A stretch of 18,356 bases of DNA from SZUA-287 sp036397975 (GCA_036397975.1 DASWHW010000075.1:1-18356), one strand, 5' to 3'; shown: positions 6,771-14,248, counted from the first letter of the stretch. Translations and numbers: made by a program. Notes: generated by a model from the letters alone, not told the origin.

Positions 6771-8558
6771 CTACTTCACTAACGCCATCGTACGCACTGC
6801 AGTCAATGGAGTTCCGCCGTCGATTGGCCGGACCTCTATGCGGTACAGGTACATGCCGCTCGAAAGGTTCTGGGCATGAAACGCTCTTGAGTAACTTCCT
6901 GGTGTAAGAGTCTCGTTGACGATTGTCCCAACCGCCTGTCCGATATAATTGTAGATCGTTAACGAAACGAACGACGTCTGCGAGATAGCAAACGACAGTG
7001 TGGTGGATGGATTGAATGGATTCGGGAAATTCTGATTTAGCCGTGACTCAGTCGGCAACCCGCCCTCCTTCACCGACGTAAGAATATCGACGACGATAGG
7101 ATCGGACAAATTGGTTGACCCGTCATAATCCACTTGCTTCAATCGGTATTGCCATGTGCCTGATTCAACTCCGGCATCAAGATACTGATACGATTGCGGC
7201 AGGGTTGTTGTGCCATGACCGGGGATAAACGCACCGGCGATATCAGCGAACGGCTCGTTACCTGACGAACGTCGCTGGACGAAGAAACCGTAGTTGTTCA
7301 CTTCCGAAACCGTTGTCCAGTCGAGCTGAACATTCGTGTTATTCACCGCTCTGCCCGTGAACGATGCCAGTTGAACCGGGAGAATTCCAGAGTTGCCGAA
7401 TTCCACAACGAACCAGCCAAAGTCCGATTGGGCAACAGTTGAGTTCCTGTTAACAGAAACCTGTGTTGAGGAACTGAGCGCAAAGGTGGCCGACCCAACT
7501 CCGGGAACATCATCTGACACGTATGGCGACCTGCCGGTGTTTTGTCCCCCTTCTCCTTGAACGGATGCAAAGGCAACGGACCGACCCAGATCAACGGCAC
7601 TTATCCCGATCGTCGCACTTCCACTGCCCGAGGCAAGGTTCACGTTTCCAGACTGCACACGCGTTCCATCTTTGATTTCAACCGCCTGCCAGAAAATCTC
7701 TGGAACGGCTTCACTTCCAGCTACAGACCTGTCAATAACAATTGATGTTGCACTTGTCAGTCGTGCTCGAAATAGTCGCGCCCCTATATTGTTGTTTGAA
7801 CTAGCAGTGATTCGGTATCCGACAAGGATAAATGTCGCTGTTGGGTCAACAGCTGTTGGCAAGGTTGCTGTTACTGATGTTGTTGAGGCGTTCATCGTGG
7901 TGATGGACCCCTTTTGGACATTGATATCGACAGAGTCGGTAAACTCGATAACCTGCCAGTTGATGATATGACTATCACTCGCTGATTGACCCCATCGGAA
8001 TTGAAGGTTCGAAGTAGTCGTGAGTTCTCCAATGACCGGATCGTCACCGCTAAAAACAGTATCACTTAATTTCGGTGTCTTTGACCATAACACAAAGGCA
8101 CGTGTCGTTGATGCGACTGCAGTGATTGTTGTGTTCATGCTGGTCCCCGTGTTGCTTTGCACAAGAACACCTCTCTGAACCTTTACACCGGATGAATATT
8201 CCAAAAGGTACCATTGGATATCAATGGGAGATCCGGGAGGTGTTTCGTTTGAAACCCGCACGAACTCAATGTTCGTAGGCGATACCAACCTTCCACGAAC
8301 GGTTGAACCGACAGGTCTGTTGCTATTATGCTTGGTCTGAAACATCAGGAACGTTGTCGATGTGTCAACACTCGTGACGCTCACGTTAACGGTGTTTGTA
8401 CCTCCGTTCGAATTGATACTCAATGTTCCGCTCTGTACAGCCCTCACTGATGCTGCATTGGCACTCATGCAGATACATAAAATTGCAAGCACAAGCGCTG
8501 CCTTCTGAAGAATTCGAACAACTCCAGCATTGTATCGTTTTTTTCTCATTTTCATCAA
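6771..8558 (-). CDS. T9SS cargo protein with four tandem ~87-residue repeats
   Basis: This 595-residue protein has a basic N-terminus (MMKMRKKR) and a hydrophobic signal segment ending near residue 36 (SANAA). Four related units then start at Val41, Val127, Val214 and Val301, each opening with VQ(S/R/K)G and ending in a strand such as WYLLEY, WQVIEF, WQAVEI or WFVVEF. They are followed by a beta-sandwich-like region (LPVQLASFTG ... QLDWTTVSEVNNYGFFVQRR, about 393-490) common just before sorting domains, and a type-A T9SS C-terminal sorting domain (QNFPNPFNPSTT to the end, about 508-595). The protein is therefore likely exported across the outer membrane and held at the surface or released. 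The repeats faintly recall H-type lectin units, but I could not confirm that. It is convergent with the phosphatase gene, 28 bases away. Confidence 0.88.
   Translation of the reverse strand: MMKMRKKRYNAGVVRILQKAALVLAILCICMSANAASVRAVQSGTLSINSNGGTNTVNVSVTSVDTSTTFLMFQTKHNSNRPVGSTVRGRLVSPTNIEFVRVSNETPPGSPIDIQWYLLEYSSGVKVQRGVLVQSNTGTSMNTTITAVASTTRAFVLWSKTPKLSDTVFSGDDPVIGELTTTSNLQFRWGQSASDSHIINWQVIEFTDSVDINVQKGSITTMNASTTSVTATLPTAVDPTATFILVGYRITASSNNNIGARLFRARLTSATSIVIDRSVAGSEAVPEIFWQAVEIKDGTRVQSGNVNLASGSGSATIGISAVDLGRSVAFASVQGEGGQNTGRSPYVSDDVPGVGSATFALSSSTQVSVNRNSTVAQSDFGWFVVEFGNSGILPVQLASFTGRAVNNTNVQLDWTTVSEVNNYGFFVQRRSSGNEPFADIAGAFIPGHGTTTLPQSYQYLDAGVESGTWQYRLKQVDYDGSTNLSDPIVVDILTSVKEGGLPTESRLNQNFPNPFNPSTTLSFAISQTSFVSLTIYNYIGQAVGTIVNETLTPGSYSRAFHAQNLSSGMYLYRIEVRPIDGGTPLTAVRTMALVK
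7398..8438 (-). repeat. Four-unit tandem protein repeat region
   Basis: This is the part of the surface protein gene coding for residues 41-387. Unit starts are spaced 86, 87 and 87 residues apart, and each unit has the same beginning (VQxG followed by Ser/Thr-rich strands) and the same end (W-x2-[LIV]-E-[YFI]). The units have diverged in sequence, so this is an old domain duplication and not a recent DNA-level repeat. Confidence 0.8.
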
Positions 8559-8963
8559 ATCCAGGTTTTATGTGACATCGTGTCGTCAATTTCTTGACAT
8601 GAAACTCTTACTTCGCAATGAAAGAATGTACAATCGGCATGCCATGGAAGAATTCTCATGAATGCGTCAACAGCAATTGAGTTTCCGATGGTGTCAATTG
8701 GCGATGAGTTAAAAAGACATGAGCGGCAAAGAATTGACAGTACCTTTTGGGGAAAAGAAGAGGAGAGTTGGATATGTCGAAGGATGATGGGTGACGGAAC
8801 GCTCATCAAGCGACTGCGGAAGGAAAGAATCGACCCGATGAAACCACCGAAGGAAACGCGGACTCAGCATTACTGTTAAAATTAACAAGCGGAGCTCGCC
8901 TATTCGGACTTACTTGCATATGAGCGCCGCTTCAAATACTTTTTACTTAATAATGGTGTTCGT
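8559..8963. other. 405-base divergent intergenic region
   Basis: The region separates the divergent repeat protein and alpha/beta-hydrolase-like genes. It holds an open plus-strand frame of 73 codons (8658-8879) whose product is basic, has no recognised motif and lacks a good ribosome site, so I do not call it. A short inverted repeat, GTTAA-AA-TTAAC, lies at 8875-8886. The rest is likely upstream regulatory sequence for the two flanking exported-protein genes. Confidence 0.4.
8914..8942 (+). promoter_or_regulatory. Possible promoter of the hydrolase-like T9SS cargo gene
   Basis: TTGCAT (8914-8919) and TACTTT (8937-8942) are separated by 17 bases, resembling sigma-70 -35 and -10 boxes and ending about 21 bases before the ATG at 8964. 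The match is loose, and housekeeping promoters in Bacteroidota differ from this consensus, so the call is tentative. Confidence 0.2.
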
Positions 8964-10118
8964 ATGAAATCCCCAAACTCGCTTCTACTTTTCCTCGTAG
9001 CCTTCCCTCTTTGTGCGCCAGCCCAAGGTGTAGGCATCGGCACCCGTATTGACTTAACGCAGAAGCTTCAACTGGGAAGCGGACAATTTGCGCAGCTTTT
9101 TGTTCCGGATTACTTCGTGACTCCTGCAAACGGAGAATTCACACTGGTGTTTCATCTTCACAGCGCTTCATGGGCGGCGGAAGATGAGGTCTATAAATCT
9201 CACACGAATGCAATTCTGTTCAACATTCATCTTGGAAGTTTTTCCAGTTCATATCAGACCTACTTTAACAATCAGGATTATTTCCAGGATATTGTCGACA
9301 CGATCCTCTCCGTCCTTCGAGCCGGATCTATCATTCCTAATCCCGCTGTCGGAAGTCTGATCGTTACATCATTCAGTGCAGGATACGCCGGCGTCCGTGA
9401 AATCTTCAAGACCCCGACGTACTACAGCCAGATCGATGCGTTAACGCTTGCTGACGGACTCCATTGCAGCTCCGATCCTCCGACCATGGTGGTGCAGATG
9501 CAAGACTTCGTCCGCTTTGCAATGGACGCTCGAAATGGGAATAAGGTGTTCCTCCTTACCCATTCCAGTATTACCACTGTAGGCTATGAGAACACAACAC
9601 AAACCGCGGACTATCTCATTTCACACATTGGCGCGACACGAATTTCCTTCTCCGCTATCGATTCCATTGGCCAACAATTTTCTCGCGCCGATACAGGGTT
9701 CTTTCATCTTCGGGGATATTTCGGAACTACTGCAATCGACCATCTGCGACATCTCTACAATATGCACGTAATGCTTCGTGCGGCAGACAGTCTAGTCCGG
9801 TCAGGAACCGTCCACGTGAAAGAGAGTCAATCAAAACCGGAAGGTTTCAGACTTTTTCAGAACTATCCCAACCCGTTCAATCCAACGACAATAATTCCAT
9901 ACCAACTTTCGTCCTCTGGTCACGTGAATCTTGAATTGTTTGACGTTCTTGGCCGAAAGATCAAAGTTCTTGTTGATGATGTTGTCGCGCAGGGAAGGCA
10001 TGAAATCGATTGGAACGGCACGAATGAGCTTGGGTCTCCTGTTTCCGCCGGCACGTATCTTTGTCGCTTGAATGTTGGATCGAGTACTGAAACACGAATG
10101 ATGACGTTCCTCAAATAA
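8964..10118 (+). CDS. T9SS cargo protein with alpha/beta-hydrolase-like domain
   Basis: The 384-residue product has a signal peptide (about residues 1-20, ending LCAPA-QG), a catalytic-looking domain to about residue 285, and a type-A T9SS sorting domain with a FlgD-like Ig segment (FQNYPNPFNPTTI at 298-310; LFDVLGRKIK ... AGTYLCRLN). In the middle domain, VFHLHSASW (62-70) resembles the oxyanion-loop strand of alpha/beta hydrolases, and LIVTSFSAGYAG (132-143) resembles a nucleophile elbow with Ser138 in S-x-S-A-G, where the usual form is G-x-S-x-G. Asp164 (TLADGLH) and His260 or His263 (IDHLRHL) could complete a triad. The fold, and with it an esterase or similar role on extracellular substrates, is inference; the export signals are clear. 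Confidence 0.8.
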   Translation: MKSPNSLLLFLVAFPLCAPAQGVGIGTRIDLTQKLQLGSGQFAQLFVPDYFVTPANGEFTLVFHLHSASWAAEDEVYKSHTNAILFNIHLGSFSSSYQTYFNNQDYFQDIVDTILSVLRAGSIIPNPAVGSLIVTSFSAGYAGVREIFKTPTYYSQIDALTLADGLHCSSDPPTMVVQMQDFVRFAMDARNGNKVFLLTHSSITTVGYENTTQTADYLISHIGATRISFSAIDSIGQQFSRADTGFFHLRGYFGTTAIDHLRHLYNMHVMLRAADSLVRSGTVHVKESQSKPEGFRLFQNYPNPFNPTTIIPYQLSSSGHVNLELFDVLGRKIKVLVDDVVAQGRHEIDWNGTNELGSPVSAGTYLCRLNVGSSTETRMMTFLK

Positions 10119-10171
10119 GGAATACCTCAGCGACTCGCTTATTTCGCCCAACCACTCCCAAGAGAACCGCA

Positions 10172-10524
10172 ATGAATATATTGATTCTGATCAACGACGC
10201 CCCCTATGGAACCGAAAAAGCATACAATGCATTTCGTCTGGCCATGGCTTTGCAAAAAGACCATCCGTCTGTTCAGGTAAACATCTTCTTGATGGCCGAT
10301 GCAGTTGCTTGCGCTCTCCCTAACCAAACAACTCCACAGGGATACTATAACATCGGTCGAATGGTGAAATCAGTTCTTCCAAGGGGGGAAAGGTAAAAGC
10401 CTGCGGCACCTGTTCCGACGCCAGAGGCATCCGCGGTTTGCCGTTTGTTGAAGGAGCGGAACTGAGTACAATGGCGGAGCTAGCGCGGTGGGCGGTGGAG
10501 GCGGAAATGGTGTTCACCTTCTAA
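10172..10524 (+). pseudogene. DsrE/YchN-family protein gene, frame broken at a G6 run
   Basis: The frame opening at ATG 10172 gives MNILILINDAPYGTEKAYNAFRLAMAL and NIFLMADAVACALPNQ, a clear DsrE/YchN-type protein, but stops at TAA 10394-10396 after 74 codons. The missing C-terminal half continues in the -1 frame from the run GGGGGG at 10383-10388: KACGTCSDARGI, GLPFVEGAELSTMAELARW, VFTF, then TAA at 10522-10524. Adding one G to the run gives a single 117-residue protein, the same length as E. coli YchN, with its Cys-x2-Cys motif. The 3' half shows no decay, so the break is very recent, a sequencing or assembly error in the homopolymer, or a frameshift used in translation. Family members are small cytosolic sulfur-relay-like proteins, many of unknown function. 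AAGAGAA precedes the start. Confidence 0.88.
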
Positions 10525-10551
10525 GTACAAAAAAGATTCGAGAGGTTGGAA

Positions 10552-11289
10552 ATGAATCTAGGAGAGCTCAACATTTACTCGCTCCCGGCTAAGATTCTGA
10601 GCGGACTCCTTTTCCTCTTCGTGCCAATGAGCTGTACCTCACCCCCACAGCCTACCGTCCATGTAGTTGGCGCGATGAAGAACGTGATATTAAAGGGGGA
10701 ACTCTTCGGGACGATTGCACTTGATACAATATCAGCAAGAGAACACCTCTACGGACTCGGACCTGTAGAAAACCTCGTTGGAGAAATCCTCATCGCGAAT
10801 GGCGTTTCATACATTGCCACTATTGCGGATGATTCGACGATACGAGTCGAGAAGAGGTTCGATGTGAGAGCGCCGTTTTTCGTCTATGCGCGCATCGATC
10901 AGTGGAATAAGCAGGATCTCCCTGAGAGCGTGCGCACACTACGTCAGCTTGAGAACTTTCTCGACCGAACGACACAGAAAACAAAACGACCGTTTGCATT
11001 CCGGCTCACCGGTGTTGTTAAGAAAGCAGCGATTCATGTTGTCAACCTATCACCGGGGTCGAAAGTCCGATCTCCTGAAGAGGCTCATCTAGGACAGCGG
11101 AATTTTCTCTTGCAGAATACACAAGTCGAAATTATCGGATTCTTCTCCACCGCTCACCAGGGGATCTTCACCCACCATGACTCATTCCTCCACGCCCACC
11201 TTCTGACCGCTGATAAATCTGCGATGGGGCATCTATATGATGTTGAATTCGTAGAGGGAGCAATACAGCTTTATCTGCCTACGAACTAA
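10552..11289 (+). CDS. Acetolactate decarboxylase-like exported lipoprotein
   Basis: ATG 10552 is chosen over an in-frame TTG at 10546 because AGAGG lies 6 bases upstream. The 245-residue product has a hydrophobic N-terminus followed by Cys28 (VPMSC-TS), a plausible lipoprotein cleavage site although the lipobox is not ideal. The body matches the alpha-acetolactate decarboxylase family, which makes acetoin from acetolactate: GELFGTIALDTI, VGEILIANGVSYI (Glu78), FRLTG (Arg151), and the zinc ligands His214-x-His216 and His227 in FLHAHLLTADKSAMGH, whose spacing equals that of Bacillus enzymes. The protein ends 18 residues after His227, so the C-terminal glutamate known from the Bacillus enzyme has no counterpart. 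A true decarboxylase role outside the cytosol is uncertain. It begins 27 bases after the broken DsrE-like gene. Confidence 0.87.
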   Translation: MNLGELNIYSLPAKILSGLLFLFVPMSCTSPPQPTVHVVGAMKNVILKGELFGTIALDTISAREHLYGLGPVENLVGEILIANGVSYIATIADDSTIRVEKRFDVRAPFFVYARIDQWNKQDLPESVRTLRQLENFLDRTTQKTKRPFAFRLTGVVKKAAIHVVNLSPGSKVRSPEEAHLGQRNFLLQNTQVEIIGFFSTAHQGIFTHHDSFLHAHLLTADKSAMGHLYDVEFVEGAIQLYLPTN

Positions 11290-11339
11290 ATCCTCCTCGC
11301 ATGGGAACCTTTCGCAACCCCAAAACACTTTACCATGGT

Positions 11340-11362
11340 AGATGGTCCAGGCTGGACCATCT
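11340..11362. terminator. Perfect 23-bp palindrome (hairpin or operator)
   Basis: AGATGGTCCAG (11340-11350) and CTGGACCATCT (11352-11362) are perfect reverse complements around a single G. As RNA this makes a 10-bp stem with a GGC loop. It lies 50 bases after the acetolactate-decarboxylase-like gene and 32 bases before the arylsulfotransferase-like gene. The following GACTTTGTTCC is only moderately T-rich, so it could be a terminator for the upstream gene or a binding site controlling the downstream one. Confidence 0.5.
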
Positions 11363-11394
11363 GACTTTGTTCCTTCCAATGCGATTTCGGTCTT

Positions 11395-13215
11395 ATGCAC
11401 CATTCAACAAGAATTTTCGTTTTCTTCACTTGCTGCATCCTTCTCGTCTTCGGATCTTCTCCTGCCGCAGAACAGGAGGTGTCGATCCAATACCAATCTC
11501 CTTTGCCAAATGCAAAATATGTCAATCCCCGATCCACAATTATTATCCGCCCTTTTGGCTTAGTGGATGGTCGAACTGTGACGGATCGGTTGTTCAGAGT
11601 CATTGGATCAGCGACCGGTGTTATCAACGGAAGCGTGTACCTCTCAAGTGATCAGCAAACAGTTATCTTCAAGCCAGAAAGCGAGTTTGCCCAGGGTGAG
11701 ACTGTTACTGTTGAACTTCGTTCGGAACTCCGGCTGCGCGACGGTAATTTGGTACGAGCAACGAACTTTACTTTTCAGGTTTCGTCAACACCTCATTCCG
11801 ACAGCGCAGAAGACTGGCACGACTTTACCGAAGTACCGAATCAGTTCGGTTCCACTCCCGGGACACACTCCCACGCTGGCCGGAGAGATACATTACCGCT
11901 GGACTTCCCAAACATTACTGCCTCCACTTTCGGAGTGACCGCACCGGGAAAACTGTTCCTTGCGAATATGCGTTTCAACGGAACGTATGCTCCTTATCTG
12001 ATGATCCTGGAAAATTCCGGACAACCAGTTTTCTATCGGGCGTTGCAGGATCGAGCGTGGGATTTCAAAATCCAGTCAAACGGGATGATGACGTATTACG
12101 ATTCATTTTCTCGCACATATCTCGTCATGGACAGTCTGTTTCAGATAGTCGATACTATTCGCTGCGGCAACGGCTACTCAACCGACGTGCATGAGCTGCG
12201 TATTCTCCCGAACGGCAATGCACTTTTGATGAGTTACGACCCGCAAGTTGTAGATATGAGTCAAATCGTCCCGGGTGGAGATACGGCAGCGGTCGTCACC
12301 GGACTGGTCATTCAAGAACTGGACATCAGGAAGAATGTTGTTTTCCAGTGGCGTAGCTGGGATCATTTCCAGATTACCGATGCGGTCGATGTGAATTTCA
12401 CTGCGCACACGATCGATTATGTTCATGGCAACGCAATTGAAGTCGATTGGGACGGCAACCTGCTTGTCTCCTGCCGGCATATGGATGAAGTCACCAAAAT
12501 GAACCGGGCAACCGGTGGTATCGTATGGCGCTGGGGCGGAAGAAATAATCAATTCACATTCGTGAACGACTCTCTGCATTTCAAGTGGCAGCATGCCGTT
12601 CGGAGAATTGCGAGCGGAAACTATACAATGTTTGATAACGGTGTCTGGCGGCCGACGCAGTTTTCGCGGGCTGTGGAGTACCAACTTGATGAAACCGCTA
12701 TGACCGCAACGCTGGTGTGGGAATACCGGCAATCGCCCGATGTGTTCGGCGGAGCGCTCGGATATGTACAACGATTACAAAATGGCAACACGCTCATCGG
12801 ATGGGGCTCAACAACTCCATCTGTAACAGAGGTTGCGCCGGATGGGTCAAAGGTTTTTGAACTTACCTTCGACACAGGTATGTATAGTTACAGGGCATAT
12901 CGTCTTGATGCAGACTTCACCGTTGGGGTACCACGGGAAGAACTCCCACGTGAAACATTTCTCTACCAAAACTATCCCAACCCCTTCAATAACGCGACGA
13001 CGATCCGGTACAGCTTACCCCGGCCAGGGAACGTAACCCTGAAGCTCTACGATTTGCTTGGCCGCGAAGTTCTGACAATGCTCGACGGAAAGTACATCGA
13101 AGCAGGTGAACATCAATTTGCAGTCGAAGCGTCTGGACTTTCGTCCGGCTCGTTCTTCTATAGATTGACCACGGGGGATGGATCGGCAATCAGAAAAATG
13201 ATTCTTCTCAAATAG
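11395..13215 (+). CDS. Arylsulfotransferase-family T9SS cargo protein
   Basis: The 606-residue product begins with a signal peptide (about 1-25), then an Ig-like SbsA/Big_5-type domain (about 30-130, ending NFTFQVS), a beta-propeller of the arylsulfotransferase (ASST) family (about 172-510), and a type-A T9SS sorting domain (LYQNYPNPFNNATTIRYS at 523-540 to the end). ASST enzymes move sulfate between aryl sulfates and phenols without PAPS. Propeller motifs include VHELRILPNGN (His266), DYVHGNAIEVDWDGNLL (His344), SCRHMDEVTKMN (Arg361), IVWRWGG and KWQHAVRR (His400), which plausibly correspond to the His/His/Arg/His active site of E. coli AssT. Secretion by T9SS would place it outside the cell instead of in the periplasm. 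The ATG at 11395 lacks a clear ribosome site. Activity is inferred; some family members may only bind ligands. Confidence 0.88.
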   Translation: MHHSTRIFVFFTCCILLVFGSSPAAEQEVSIQYQSPLPNAKYVNPRSTIIIRPFGLVDGRTVTDRLFRVIGSATGVINGSVYLSSDQQTVIFKPESEFAQGETVTVELRSELRLRDGNLVRATNFTFQVSSTPHSDSAEDWHDFTEVPNQFGSTPGTHSHAGRRDTLPLDFPNITASTFGVTAPGKLFLANMRFNGTYAPYLMILENSGQPVFYRALQDRAWDFKIQSNGMMTYYDSFSRTYLVMDSLFQIVDTIRCGNGYSTDVHELRILPNGNALLMSYDPQVVDMSQIVPGGDTAAVVTGLVIQELDIRKNVVFQWRSWDHFQITDAVDVNFTAHTIDYVHGNAIEVDWDGNLLVSCRHMDEVTKMNRATGGIVWRWGGRNNQFTFVNDSLHFKWQHAVRRIASGNYTMFDNGVWRPTQFSRAVEYQLDETAMTATLVWEYRQSPDVFGGALGYVQRLQNGNTLIGWGSTTPSVTEVAPDGSKVFELTFDTGMYSYRAYRLDADFTVGVPREELPRETFLYQNYPNPFNNATTIRYSLPRPGNVTLKLYDLLGREVLTMLDGKYIEAGEHQFAVEASGLSSGSFFYRLTTGDGSAIRKMILLK

Positions 13216-13224
13216 AAGTTGCAC

Positions 13225-13266
13225 ATCCGCAATCCGAAATCCACATTCCGCAATACGCAATTCCTC
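13225..13266. repeat. Degenerate tandem heptamer repeat, about six units
   Basis: Just after the arylsulfotransferase-like gene, consecutive 7-base units read ATCCGCA (13225-13231), ATCCGAA (13232-13238), ATCCACA (13239-13245), TTCCGCA (13246-13252), ATACGCA (13253-13259) and ATTCCTC (13260-13266). The consensus is ATCCGCA. Similar ATCCGCAATCCGAAA-type intergenic repeats are familiar from many unrelated bacterial genomes. No function is known to me. Confidence 0.75.
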
Positions 13267-13355
13267 ACTTGACTTTCCGACGTGCCGTCTCTAACTTCTT
13301 TTTACTCACAATGCTTTCTGCGCTTCTGGAAATCGAATATCGCGATGAGGATTAG

Positions 13356-13658
13356 ATGAATAAGCCATTGTATGCGATAGCTCTGCTCGCTTGTCTCATG
13401 GTTATGACGGCCAGCGGCTGTTTCCCCGGCGGTGATACATATTCGGCCTCAGATCCGGCTGGTTTCTTCTCCGGTATCTGGCACGGATGGATCGCCCCCA
13501 TCTCGTTGATTGTCGGCATTTTTGAGAGCGGCATCAGAATCTATGAGCCGTTCAACACCGGCTGGTGGTACGATCTCGGATTCTATATTGCCGTGATCGC
13601 CGGATTCGGAGGCCTTGCTTTTTCCAGAAGGAAGAAAGAAAAGCAGCATATCGGTTAG
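13356..13658 (+). CDS. Small lipoprotein with membrane segment, unknown function
   Basis: The 100-residue product has a signal peptide with a lipobox at MTASGC (Cys22), followed by a short tryptophan-rich region (FFSGIWHGWIAPISLIVGIF, about 38-56), IRIYEPFNTGWWYDLGFYIAVIAGFGGLAF with a membrane-spanning stretch near 73-90, and a basic tail (RRKKEK). AGGA lies about 7 bases before the ATG, supporting the start. The pattern GIWHGWIAP ... NTGWWYD-G looks like a conserved small-protein family in many bacteria, but I know no function for it. It is followed, tail to tail, by a minus-strand gene 35 bases away, and preceded by about 140 bases containing the heptamer repeat. Confidence 0.75.
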   Translation: MNKPLYAIALLACLMVMTASGCFPGGDTYSASDPAGFFSGIWHGWIAPISLIVGIFESGIRIYEPFNTGWWYDLGFYIAVIAGFGGLAFSRRKKEKQHIG

Positions 13659-13693
13659 TCCAAAGCGCCATCTGATTCCTGCGAATCCAGCTT

Positions 13694-14248
13694 CTACTTC
13701 CCAGCCCGCTTCTCTGCATATCTCTCGTTAAGACGCAACCACGTTTGCACATGCGCCGGATGCACCCAATCAAACCCGATGGTCTTCCATTCGGGAAGCG
13801 CCGCAGGAATGCCGAGTTCGTCCACGAAACCCTCTTCGCAAATGAAGAACTGGTTCCGAAACGGCAGGAGAAAACCTCTGCTCTGCTTGTGGACATCCTT
13901 TGCTTTTTTGTAACTCGCAAACCAATTGTTCCAGTATGCTGCACCGCGCTGCGGATAGAATTGATCCTTGACCTCTGCGAGAGGTGATGTTGCCGCTGCA
14001 TGCTCAAGTGCGGACTTGAGCTCAGTCCATGACTCGTAGCCATTCTCGACCGCGATAACAGTCATCGCATGTTTGAGTTGCAGTTCAGCAAGGGCTTGTT
14101 GATCATCTGACGAGAGGGATGCAAACGTCGACAACGCACGGAACCGCGCTATTGCTTCATCGAGAGGGGGATCGTTTTGTTGCGCGTGTTTCAGAAGCAG
14201 CGCTGCTTCGTTCTTGAGGTATTGGTAGTGTTCGAGGAATATATTCAT
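13694..14248 (-). CDS. Soluble protein with ankyrin-protein-associated motif, unknown function
   Basis: The start is taken as ATG 14248 because AAGGAG lies 5 bases upstream; the frame stays open to 14452 but the extra residues look non-coding. The 184-residue product begins with a helical region (residues 1-85) ending LKHAMTVIAVENGYESWTELKSALE. This resembles the (A/K)-x3-VIAxExGYxSWxxLK motif often found in front of ankyrin repeats in bacterial proteins, but no ankyrin repeats follow. The rest (90-184) contains FYPQRGAAYWNNWFASYKKA, FLLPFRNQFFICEEGFVDELG and DWVHPAHVQTWLRLNERYAEK, which I do not recognise. There is no signal peptide or membrane segment. No function can be assigned. Confidence 0.75.
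   Translation of the reverse strand: MNIFLEHYQYLKNEAALLLKHAQQNDPPLDEAIARFRALSTFASLSSDDQQALAELQLKHAMTVIAVENGYESWTELKSALEHAAATSPLAEVKDQFYPQRGAAYWNNWFASYKKAKDVHKQSRGFLLPFRNQFFICEEGFVDELGIPAALPEWKTIGFDWVHPAHVQTWLRLNERYAEKRAGK

Noticed and set aside
8658..8879. 73-codon plus-strand frame in the 405-base intergenic region
   Set aside because: No ribosome site, no motif, and random-looking basic composition; left as unsupported.
12178..12771. Minus-strand open frame of 197 codons inside the arylsulfotransferase-like gene
   Set aside because: No motif or start signal, fully inside a well-supported gene; composition artefact.
13015..13260. Minus-strand frame beginning MRIAECGFRIADVQ
   Set aside because: The periodic peptide is produced by the heptamer DNA repeat running through all frames; this kind of spurious peptide is common where such repeats occur.
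13223..13266. Possible CRISPR array
   Set aside because: The units are 7 bases long and directly adjacent with no spacers; there are no cas genes in the window.
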